Assembly: GCA_014376425.1 (NCBI GenBank)
Contig: JACMRO010000430.1
Location: 1 to 11,244 of the forward strand
DNA: 11,244 nucleotides
From: Rubritepida sp.
GTDB taxonomy: Bacteria > Pseudomonadota > Alphaproteobacteria > Acetobacterales > Acetobacteraceae
Direction: 5' to 3'
Position numbers and translations under genes: made by a program. Below the pieces are notes generated by a model, which was given only the letters and a program-made list of their open reading frames with translations, made no database searches and was not told the DNA's origin. The number at the start of each line of letters is the position of its first letter. Position 1 is the stretch's first letter. Shown here one piece after another: positions 1 to 6,472 of this stretch.

Positions 1-977
1 CGGAGGCGGGGGAGTGCCGTTTCGTAAGACATCTCGTGCAGCATTTTCCGGTTCAGCGCCAGCATCTGCCGCGGGTCGAAGCGGGCTGCGGATCGGGAGA
101 CGGAATGCAGGTCGAAGCCGGCAGCCAGGGTGGCCGGCAGCCCGGGGCGGGGATCGTGCGAGGTGCCCAAGGCGGCGAGGTAGCCGACCAGCGCGGCCGG
201 CTCCACCCCGTCGCGTCGCATCTGCCGCAGGCCCAGCCCGCCGAGGCGCTTGGATAGCGGTCCGCCATCGACATCGGTCAGCAGCGGCAGGTGAGCGAAG
301 TGCAGCGCCGCCGTGCTGGCGCCGAGGGCGGCGAAAATGTCGAGCTGCACGCCGGTATTCGTCACATGGTCCTCACCGCGGACGATGTGGCTGATGCCCA
401 TATCGATGTCATCGACGACCGAAGTGAAGGTGTAGAGGTAGGAGCCGTCGGCGCGGATCAGCACCGGGTCGGAAATGGGCGGTAGCTTGACCGAACGTGT
501 TCCAAGCACGCCGTCCACCCATTCCCGGCTGCCCGGGCTCAGCTTGAACCGCCAGTAGGGCGATTTGCCGTTGGCGAGCGCCCGTTCCAGCTGCTCCTGC
601 GTCATCTTCAATGCGCCGCGGTCGTAGACCGGGGGTTTGCCCTGCTTGGCGCGCAATTCGCGCTTGAAGCGCAGCTCCTCCTCGCTTTCGAAGCACGGGT
701 AGAGGTGGCCGCTGGCCTTCAGCCGGGCTGCCGCGGCGTCATACAGCGCGGTGCGGTCCTGCTGCCGCACCAGGCCGTGCCAGGCGATGCCGAGCCAGGC
801 CAGGTCCTCCTCGATGGCGGCGGCGTATTCGGGGCGGGAGCGTTCGGCGTCGGTATCATCCAGCCGAAGGATGAGCTGGCCGCCATGCCTGTGCGCCAGC
901 AGCGCGTTGGTGATGGCGATGCGGGCGTTGCCGACATGCAGATAACCGGTGGGGGAGGGGGCGAAGCGAAGTTTCAT
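1..977 (-). CDS. gltX: glutamate--tRNA ligase (GluRS), C-terminus cut off by window edge
   Basis: Class I aminoacyl-tRNA synthetase that charges tRNA-Glu with glutamate in the cytoplasm. 325 codons are visible from the ATG at 977, and the frame is still open at the left edge; family members are about 440-490 aa, so the anticodon-binding end is missing. The N-terminus carries the Rossmann signature FAPSPTGYLHVGNAR (residues 5-19, HIGH-equivalent HVGN at 14-17), then LRLDDTD (37-43), GEDH (201-204) and the KMSKS-equivalent LSKRLG (241-246). The LSKRLG form, followed by GLGLRQMRRDGVEP, fits the GltX subtype common in alphaproteobacteria, which often carry two GluRS paralogues. Whether it also charges tRNA-Gln cannot be told here. 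The usual GluRS zinc cysteines are absent (only LYPCFES, 92-98). The ATG overlaps the stop of the upstream 148-aa gene (ATGA), which fixes the start and implies translational coupling. Confidence 0.95.
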   Translation of the reverse strand, partial: MKLRFAPSPTGYLHVGNARIAITNALLAHRHGGQLILRLDDTDAERSRPEYAAAIEEDLAWLGIAWHGLVRQQDRTALYDAAAARLKASGHLYPCFESEEELRFKRELRAKQGKPPVYDRGALKMTQEQLERALANGKSPYWRFKLSPGSREWVDGVLGTRSVKLPPISDPVLIRADGSYLYTFTSVVDDIDMGISHIVRGEDHVTNTGVQLDIFAALGASTAALHFAHLPLLTDVDGGPLSKRLGGLGLRQMRRDGVEPAALVGYLAALGTSHDPRPGLPATLAAGFDLHSVSRSAARFDPRQMLALNRKMLHEMSYETALPRL

Positions 978-1420
978 GCCTCTTCTTCGTCCTGTGCGCG
1001 GCGCGGGTCCATGGCGCGCCAGTCGCGCTGCTCGCCTTCGCGGAGCGGACGTTCGGAAAAATCCTTCAACTCGGTCTTGCTGGACCAGGCGCCTTCGGCC
1101 GCCCCGGTGACCTCGGCATCCTCGCCGAAGGCGAACCAGGCTTCGAGGACCTGGGGCGGGGCCATGCCCGGGCCGCGGCAGCGTTCCACGCTGTCACGCA
1201 CGTAGCGCCGGGCGAAGGTGTTGGCGTGGCCGAGGGAGCCGAAGCCGTGGACTTCCTCGACCGGCTCGCTGCCATTGGCGCCGGAGAGGTCGAGGATGCG
1301 CACCGCAATGCCGCGCGCGGCCTCCCGCGTGTCGAAGATGGGATCGGGCTGGTCTTCATCGTCTTCCATCGCGAGGGGTTTAGCGGCTGCTTGGCCGGCA
1401 GGCCAGAACCTCAGTCGCAC
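974..1420 (-). CDS. Conserved-looking protein of unknown function, 148 aa
   Basis: I do not recognise a named family. The frame has strong G/C third-position bias and a natural, acidic protein composition. A central block runs AVRILDLSG...EEVHGFGSLGHANTFARRYVRDSVERCR and APPQVLEAWFAFGEDAEV, followed by a charged tail ending in DEEEA. There is no signal peptide or membrane segment, so it is probably a cytosolic protein. The open frame begins with GTG at 1420, which overlaps the stop of a preceding short frame (TGA at 1413-1411). An ATG at 1369 (start MEDDEDQ) gives a tidier 131-aa acidic protein and is a serious alternative, because the first 17 residues (MRLRFWPAGQAAAKPLA) look less protein-like. 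No good Shine-Dalgarno is visible before either start. It ends in an ATGA overlap with gltX, so the two are almost certainly co-translated. Real gene likely; function unknown. Confidence 0.72.
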   Translation of the reverse strand: MRLRFWPAGQAAAKPLAMEDDEDQPDPIFDTREAARGIAVRILDLSGANGSEPVEEVHGFGSLGHANTFARRYVRDSVERCRGPGMAPPQVLEAWFAFGEDAEVTGAAEGAWSSKTELKDFSERPLREGEQRDWRAMDPRRAQDEEEA

Positions 1421-1594
1421 CGCGCTGCCATGCTGGCCGGCAATGCCCGCTCCGACACTTCTTTCAGCAAGAAGCTCAGGTCGCGGTTCATCAGCGCCCC
1501 CGGGTCGCCAGCGCCGAAGAGGGCGGCGCGCTGCTCAAACTCCTCGGTGCCGTAGCGGGCGACGGGCCACGAAATGCGCCATCGGGTGCTCCAC
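1411..1594 (-). pseudogene. Possible frameshifted small gene between metH and the 148-aa gene
   Basis: The roughly 200 bases after the metH stop show coding character on the minus strand, but in two frames. From GTG 1594 or ATG 1582 the frame reads VEHPMAHFVAR with G/C-rich third positions, then runs into a stop at 1537-1535. From about 1560 down to the TGA at 1413-1411, the frame shifted by one base reads RYGTEEFEQRAALFGAGDP...MNRDLSFLLKEVSERALPASMAARCD, again with G/C-rich third positions (about 88% by hand count). Removing one base from the GGG run at 1557-1559 (plus strand) would join them into one protein of about 60 aa that ends by overlapping the GTG start of the next gene. It may be a decayed gene, a sequencing indel, or a chance effect of high GC. 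A longer reading of the second frame from ATG 1644 has an unnatural Arg/Trp-rich N-terminus and is not preferred. Confidence 0.3.
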
Positions 1595-1621
1595 GCCCAG
1601 GGCGCAGCCCCCGGCAGCAGC

Positions 1622-4600
1622 CTACACAGAAAAATACTTCGCACGCGGGTGATGCATCACAATCGCGGAGGTCGATTGCTCCGGGTGCAACTGCCACTCA
1701 TCGCTGATCTCCACCCCGATCCGCTCCGCCCCCAGCAGCTTCAGCAACGGTGCCTGATCCTCCAGCTTCGGGCAGGCCGGGTAGCCGAAGCTGTAGCGCC
1801 CGCCCCGGTAGCCCTGGCTCAGCATCTTCTCGATATCCAGCGCGTCCTGCCCGGCGAAACCCCATTCGGCGCGGATGCGCTTGTGCACGTATTCCGCCAT
1901 TGCCTCGGCCATCTCGACCGAGAGGCCATGCAGATACAGGTAGTCCTGATAACGATTATCCTCGAACCACTCCCGCGCCACGTCACTGGCCTTCTGGCCA
2001 ACGGTGACGACCTGCAGGCCGATCACGTCGCGGGCTTCGTCATCCACGTCGCGCACGAAATCGGCGATGCAATCGCCATCTTCCTTTGGCTGGCGCGGCA
2101 TGTTGAAGCGTATCAGTTCCGTCGTGCCGTCATGGTCGAAGATGATCAGGTCATTGCCCTGGCCGGCGCATTTCCAGTAGCCGTAGCAGGCCTGCGGCTT
2201 GAGGATGTTCTGCTCCTGCGTCAGCGCCAGCATGCGCTTGAGCACCGGCCGCAGCTCCTGCTTCGCCCAGCCGATAAAGTCCTCCAGCGACCGTCCGGCC
2301 TTACGGAAGCCCCACTGGAACTGGTACAGGCTGCGCTCGTTGATGTACGGCACGAGCGCCTTGGGGTCCGTTTCCATGATGCGCGCGCCCCAGAAGGGCG
2401 GCTCAGGCGCGGCACTTTCGGCGGCAACGCGGTGGCGGCGCGTTTTCGCGTAGGCCAGGTCAACCGGCGCGAAGCCGCGCGGGTCGGCCTGGCCCAGCAC
2501 CCGCTTCTCATTCTTCGACTTGCCAACGCGCTTGGACTGCACTGCACCCAGATAGCCGTCGAAATCGTTGCCCATCACCTTATCCATCAGGTGCAAGCCG
2601 TCGAAGGCATCGCGTGCATAGACCACGCGGCCGCAGGCATAGGCCTGCACGCAATCATCCTCGACGTAGTTCCGCGTCAACGCGGCACCGCCCAGCATGA
2701 CCGGGATTTCGACGCCCTGGCGGGACATCTCCTCCAGGTTTTCCCGCATCACCACAGTCGATTTCACCAGCAGTCCCGACATGCCGATGGCATGCGCCTT
2801 GTGCTCCCGGGCTGCATCGACGATCTGCGCCAGCGGCACCTTGATGCCCAGGTTGATCACCTTGTAGCCGTTGTTGGTCAGTATGATGTCGACCAGGTTC
2901 TTGCCGATGTCGTGCACATCGCCCTTCACTGTGCCCAGCACGATGATGCCCTTCTCCTGGCCCTCCGCCTTTTCCATGAAGGGTTCGAGATAGGCCACCG
3001 CAGCCTTCATCGTCTCGGCGGATTGGAGCACGAAGGGCAGCTGCATCTTGCCGGCGCCAAACAGTTCGCCCACCACCTTCATGCCGTCCAGCAGCACCTC
3101 GTTGATGATCGACAGCGGCGTGTGGCCTTCGGCCATGCTGTCGGCCAGCTCCTCGCTCAAGCCCTTGCGGTCACCATCGATGATGCGGTCCTTCAGCCGG
3201 CCATTCACCGTCTCGGCCTTGACCTTGGCGACGTTGTCGGCAGCCTTTCGGCCACTGAACATTTCCAGCATTTTGTGCAGCGGGTCATAACCCTCGGCGC
3301 GGCGATCGAAGATGAGGTCTTCCATCACCTTCACCTCCTCGGGCGGGATGGCGTGCAGCGGCTTGATTTTCGAGACATGCACGATCGCGCCGGTCATCCC
3401 GGCCTTCACCGCCAGGTCGAGAAACACGCTGTTCAGCACATGGCGGGCCGCTGCGTTCAGGCCGAAGGAGATGTTGGACAGGCCCAGCATGATCTGGATG
3501 TCCGGGAACTCGTCGCGGATCATCCTGATCCCCTCCAGCGTCCACTGCCCCAGCTTGCGATCATCCTCATTGCCGGTGGCGATGGTGAAGGTCAGCGGGT
3601 CGATCATCAGGTCGGACTGCGCCAGACCATGCTGGGTGCAGGCGAAATCCACCAGCCGCCGGGCAATGCGCAGCTTATCCTCGGCCGTCTTGGCCATTCC
3701 TACTTCGTCGATGGTCAGCGCGATCACCGCCGCGCCAAACTTCTTGGCCAGCACCAGGCGATCATGCGCCTGCTCCTCGCCCTCCTCGAAATTGATCGAG
3801 TTGATGATGGGCTTGCCGCCATGCAGCTTCAGCGCAGCCTCGATCACCGGTGTCTCGGTGCTGTCGATGACCAGTGGCGCGTTCACCGAGGAGGTGAAGC
3901 GGGTGATCACCTCGTTCATCTCGGCCATCTCGTTGCGGCCGACGAAGGCGGTGCAGATGTCGAGCGAGTTGCTGCCCTCGCCCACCTGTTCACGGCCGAT
4001 GGTGACGCAACCGTCCCAGTCGCCGGCTTCCTGCACCGCGCGCCATGCCTTGGAGCCGTTGGCATTGCAGCGCTCGCCGATCGAGAAATAGCTGTTCTCC
4101 TGCCGCAGCGAGACGGCGCCGTACAGCGAGGCGACGGATGGCACCCAGTGATGCTTGCGAAGCACCGGCGCGGGCCGGAGCTTCGCGCCGCCCAGCCGCC
4201 GCAGCATGGCATCTTGCGCGGTGATGTGCCGGTTGTCGGTGCCACAGCAACCGCCGATCAGGTTCATGCCGAATTCGGTGACGAACCTCTCCATCCATAC
4301 GGCCATGTCGTTCGCCGCCAGCGGGTAGTGGGTCTTGCCGTCCACCAGCTCGGGCAGGCCGGCATTGGGCTGGACCGAAATCAGCCCGGGCCAGTTCTGC
4401 GCCAGCCAGCGGACATGTTCCTGCATTTCCTGCGGCCCGGTGGCGCAGTTCAGGCCGATCAGCGGCACGTCCAGCGCGTGGATGACGGTTGCGGCGGCGG
4501 CGATGTCGGGGCCGGCGAGCAGGGGCCCGGTCGTCTCTACCGTTACCTGCACGAAGATGGGAATGTCCGATTTCGCTTCACGGATCGCAGTCTTGGCGGC

Positions 4601-5116
4601 GTTGACGGCGGCCTTGATGAACAGCGTGTCCTGGTTGGTTTCGGTCAGAATCGCGTCCACACCCGCATTCACCAAGCCACGGCATTGCTGCGTCAGCGCG
4701 GCTTCCAGGTCGTCGTACTTGATGTGGCCCAGCGAAGGCAGCTTCGTCCCCGGCCCGACATCGCCGATCACATAGCGGTGCCGACCATCCGAAAAGCTCT
4801 CGGCCGCCTCGCGCGCAAGCTCCACCGCGCGCCGGTTGATCTCGTCGGTCTTATCGGTCAGGTCGAACTCGCCCAGCGTGATGGGCGAGCTGCCGAAGGT
4901 GTTGGTCAGCACCATGTCGGCGCCGGCCTCGTAGTAGCCGCGGTGGATTTCGCGCACGAGGTCGGGCCGCGACAAGTTCAGGATCTCGGTGCAATTCTCA
5001 TTGTCCCAATAGTCCTGGATGACGTCGAGATTGGCAGCCTGCACACGGCTACCCATGCCGCCGTCGCATAGCAGAACCTGAGCGGCGAGGGCTTCGAGGA
5101 GATGCGGACGGGACAT
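1622..5116 (-). CDS. metH: Cobalamin-dependent methionine synthase, 1164 aa
   Basis: Transfers a methyl group from 5-methyltetrahydrofolate via cob(I)alamin to homocysteine, giving methionine and tetrahydrofolate; cytosolic. All four MetH modules are present. The homocysteine domain (about 1-330) has zinc ligands Cys224 (GLNCATG), Cys290 and Cys291 (GGCCGT). The pterin domain (about 345-630) begins SIGERCNANGSKAW. The cobalamin cap and Rossmann domain (about 640-870) has DxHxxG in GDVHDIGKN, with His735 as predicted lower cobalt ligand. The SAM-binding reactivation domain (about 890-1164) has RYSFGYPACP at 1107-1116. The protein stops soon after HHPRAKYFSV, about 30-45 residues earlier than E. 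coli MetH; I take this as a family length variant because all key motifs are intact. The ATG at 5116 lies 3 nt after the regulator stop, with GGAG at 5129-5126 as ribosome binding site. No metF lies beside it. Confidence 0.98.
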   Translation of the reverse strand: MSRPHLLEALAAQVLLCDGGMGSRVQAANLDVIQDYWDNENCTEILNLSRPDLVREIHRGYYEAGADMVLTNTFGSSPITLGEFDLTDKTDEINRRAVELAREAAESFSDGRHRYVIGDVGPGTKLPSLGHIKYDDLEAALTQQCRGLVNAGVDAILTETNQDTLFIKAAVNAAKTAIREAKSDIPIFVQVTVETTGPLLAGPDIAAAATVIHALDVPLIGLNCATGPQEMQEHVRWLAQNWPGLISVQPNAGLPELVDGKTHYPLAANDMAVWMERFVTEFGMNLIGGCCGTDNRHITAQDAMLRRLGGAKLRPAPVLRKHHWVPSVASLYGAVSLRQENSYFSIGERCNANGSKAWRAVQEAGDWDGCVTIGREQVGEGSNSLDICTAFVGRNEMAEMNEVITRFTSSVNAPLVIDSTETPVIEAALKLHGGKPIINSINFEEGEEQAHDRLVLAKKFGAAVIALTIDEVGMAKTAEDKLRIARRLVDFACTQHGLAQSDLMIDPLTFTIATGNEDDRKLGQWTLEGIRMIRDEFPDIQIMLGLSNISFGLNAAARHVLNSVFLDLAVKAGMTGAIVHVSKIKPLHAIPPEEVKVMEDLIFDRRAEGYDPLHKMLEMFSGRKAADNVAKVKAETVNGRLKDRIIDGDRKGLSEELADSMAEGHTPLSIINEVLLDGMKVVGELFGAGKMQLPFVLQSAETMKAAVAYLEPFMEKAEGQEKGIIVLGTVKGDVHDIGKNLVDIILTNNGYKVINLGIKVPLAQIVDAAREHKAHAIGMSGLLVKSTVVMRENLEEMSRQGVEIPVMLGGAALTRNYVEDDCVQAYACGRVVYARDAFDGLHLMDKVMGNDFDGYLGAVQSKRVGKSKNEKRVLGQADPRGFAPVDLAYAKTRRHRVAAESAAPEPPFWGARIMETDPKALVPYINERSLYQFQWGFRKAGRSLEDFIGWAKQELRPVLKRMLALTQEQNILKPQACYGYWKCAGQGNDLIIFDHDGTTELIRFNMPRQPKEDGDCIADFVRDVDDEARDVIGLQVVTVGQKASDVAREWFEDNRYQDYLYLHGLSVEMAEAMAEYVHKRIRAEWGFAGQDALDIEKMLSQGYRGGRYSFGYPACPKLEDQAPLLKLLGAERIGVEISDEWQLHPEQSTSAIVMHHPRAKYFSV

Positions 5117-5119
5117 GGT

Positions 5120-6073
5120 TCAGAGCTCCAGGGCGGGTTCAGGCGAACGGACAGGCACGGGGAGGCGTTGCGCGGCCCAGAGGCGTACGGCGATGCGGCC
5201 AGGAATGGTCCGCGCCTCCCGCAATGCGCAGCCGGCGCCGAGCAACCATTCGCCGATGGCGGAATCATCGAAGCCAGCCCAGCGATGGGCGTGGCGGGCG
5301 GCCAACTCGGCCAGGCTGTGCGGGGCCAGGTCGATCACCAGCAGCATGCCGTCCGGGCGCAGCACGCGGGCGGCCTCGGCGATCGCGGCGGCGGGCTCCT
5401 CGGCGTAGTGCAGCACCATCTGCAGCGTCGCGACGTCCTGCGAGGAATCCGCAAGCGGCAGGCGATACATGTCGGCCTGGCGTACGGCGCAATGGCCGGC
5501 GATGCCGCGCTCGGCCAGGCGAGCGCGGGCTAGCGCCAGCATGTCGCGGCTGGCGTCGAGGCCGAGCGCCGCGCCGGTGCGATCGGCCAGCAGCTCCAGC
5601 AGCCGGCCGGTGCCGGTGCCGATATCGACCAGACGGCCAATCTGAGCGGGCAGCAACGCCGCGATGGCGGCCTCGATTTCGCCCGCCGGCAGGCCGAGCG
5701 CGCGCAGCTCATCCCAATCGGCGCCGTCACGGCGAAAGGCTTCGGAAGCGGCGCGGGCGCGTTCGGCGGCGATGCGGGCGGCCTGGCGACGGTCGGCTGC
5801 CAAGGCCGCGTCCTGCTCCGGCAGGCGGGCGAGGAGCTGGCGCACCAGGGTGGCCTCGGCCGGTACCTGGAAATAGGCGTTGGCGCCTTCGGGCACCCGC
5901 TCCAGCAACCCGGCTTCGACCAGCAGCTTGAGGTGCCGCGACAGGCGGGGCTGGGATTGGCCGAGCACATCGCATAGATCGGTGACGCACAAGGCGCCGC
6001 GGGCGCAGAGTGCGAGGAGGCGAAGCCGGGTTGGCTCGGCCGCGGCTCTCAGCTGGGCAAGGAGATGCTCGAT
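5120..6073 (-). CDS. sahR: ArsR-family HTH / SAM-methyltransferase fusion regulator, SahR-like; start codon unclear
   Basis: Residue numbers are from the codon at 6073, giving 317 aa. Residues 1-80 are an ArsR winged helix (EPTRLRLLALC, then TDLCDVLGQSQPRLSRHLKLLVEAGLLER). Residues about 110-290 are a class I methyltransferase fold with motif I LVDIGTGTGRLLELL (148-162), GLDAS (171-175) and a VLRPDGMLLVIDLAP strand. This architecture is that of SahR, known in Proteobacteria to sense S-adenosylhomocysteine and repress methionine-cycle genes; metH directly downstream fits. The ArsR metal-site CVC is CVT here, so classical arsenite or metal sensing is unlikely. The start is a real problem: no in-frame ATG, GTG or TTG lies near the domain start. 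Homologues would start at the codon that is ATC here (6073-6071). The nearest upstream candidate is GTG at 6205, which would place the operator region inside the gene and overlap the divergent gene by 93 bases. The 5' end given here is set by homology. Confidence 0.88.
   Translation of the reverse strand: MEHLLAQLRAAAEPTRLRLLALCARGALCVTDLCDVLGQSQPRLSRHLKLLVEAGLLERVPEGANAYFQVPAEATLVRQLLARLPEQDAALAADRRQAARIAAERARAASEAFRRDGADWDELRALGLPAGEIEAAIAALLPAQIGRLVDIGTGTGRLLELLADRTGAALGLDASRDMLALARARLAERGIAGHCAVRQADMYRLPLADSSQDVATLQMVLHYAEEPAAAIAEAARVLRPDGMLLVIDLAPHSLAELAARHAHRWAGFDDSAIGEWLLGAGCALREARTIPGRIAVRLWAAQRLPVPVRSPEPALEL
5126..5129 (-). promoter_or_regulatory. Ribosome binding site of metH
   Basis: GGAG on the minus strand, 9 nt before the metH ATG at 5116 and inside the last codons of the upstream regulator. 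It supports ATG 5116 as the start and translation of metH from the regulator mRNA. Confidence 0.55.
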
Positions 6074-6077
6074 GAAC

Positions 6078-6105
6078 GTGATATCACATAAACATATCCT
6101 TATGT
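6078..6105. promoter_or_regulatory. Candidate operator: overlapping AT-rich palindromes between divergent units
   Basis: This is the only markedly AT-rich patch in the surrounding GC-rich sequence. It contains GTGATATCAC (6078-6087, perfect 10-bp palindrome), GATAT-N9-ATATC (6080-6098), ACATA-TCCT-TATGT (6092-6105) and ACATAA-N8-TTATGT (6086-6105). ArsR-type dimers bind inverted repeats of this kind, and SahR sites are described as AT-rich palindromes; I do not recall the exact consensus well enough to score a match. Its position, 7 bases before the ATG of the divergent gene and just upstream of the regulator's domain start, suggests autoregulation and joint control of both units. No clear -35/-10 pair could be assigned for either direction. 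Confidence 0.5.
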
Positions 6106-6112
6106 CTATAGG

Positions 6113-6472
6113 ATGAGTTGGAATATCGATGCGCGAGTTGCGGTCACCATCGTCGAGGCGGTGCCTGACCTGGGCGCTGCCACGGCCCTGCTTGCGGAAA
6201 GCCACCTGCCGGATGGCATCGGGCCGGGCGAACGACCATGCGCGGTGTTCCGGGCAAATGAATTGGTGGCTCACCCAGGCGACTGCGCCTGCTGCGCCGG
6301 CGGGCAGGGTGCGGCCGCGGCGTCGCTGGCAGCGCTGTTCAGGGAGCGGGCGATGGGTGGGATATGGTTTTCCTCGGTGACGGCGCTGGTCCGCACGCCG
6401 GAAGGGCGGGCTGAGCTGGAGCAGGCACTGGCGCGCGATGTGCTCACCGCGGCGCGGTTCCGCCGCGTATGA
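6113..6472 (+). CDS. Small CobW/G3E-GTPase-like protein lacking a P-loop, 119 aa
   Basis: Not a family I can name. By eye it follows the N-terminal third of CobW/YjiA-type G3E GTPases. VAVTIVEAV..LGAATALLAE (9-29) sits where those proteins have a VTLLTGFLGAGKTTLL stretch. PCAVFRANE (42-50) matches their KIAVIENEFGE. GDCACCAGGQGAAAASLAALF (56-76) matches the GCxCC metal motif and following helix, with Cys58, Cys60 and Cys61. WFSSVTALVRTPEGRAELEQAL...LTAARFRRV (85-119) matches the FDRVVIETTG...RYLLDGV region. The GxxGxGKT Walker A and the C-terminal G3E domain are absent, so GTP hydrolysis is not expected; metal binding by CxCC is possible. The ATG at 6113 is 7 bases after the palindromes and has only a weak upstream AGG. 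Its stop overlaps the next start (ATGA). The gene call is good; the family assignment is inference. Confidence 0.78.
   Translation: MSWNIDARVAVTIVEAVPDLGAATALLAESHLPDGIGPGERPCAVFRANELVAHPGDCACCAGGQGAAAASLAALFRERAMGGIWFSSVTALVRTPEGRAELEQALARDVLTAARFRRV

Noticed and set aside
1622..1700. MetH looked truncated at its C-terminus compared with E. coli
   Set aside because: The SAM-binding RxxxGYPACP motif and the following domain through HHPRAKYF are present, and the sequence after the stop does not resemble the missing E. coli tail, so a natural short form is more likely than a broken gene.
1574..5071. Plus-strand open frame of 1165 codons opposite metH
   Set aside because: It mirrors metH codon for codon on the other strand. 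High G/C third-position bias removes stops there, and the translation is rich in His, Gln and Arg with no recognisable domain, while metH has every family motif.
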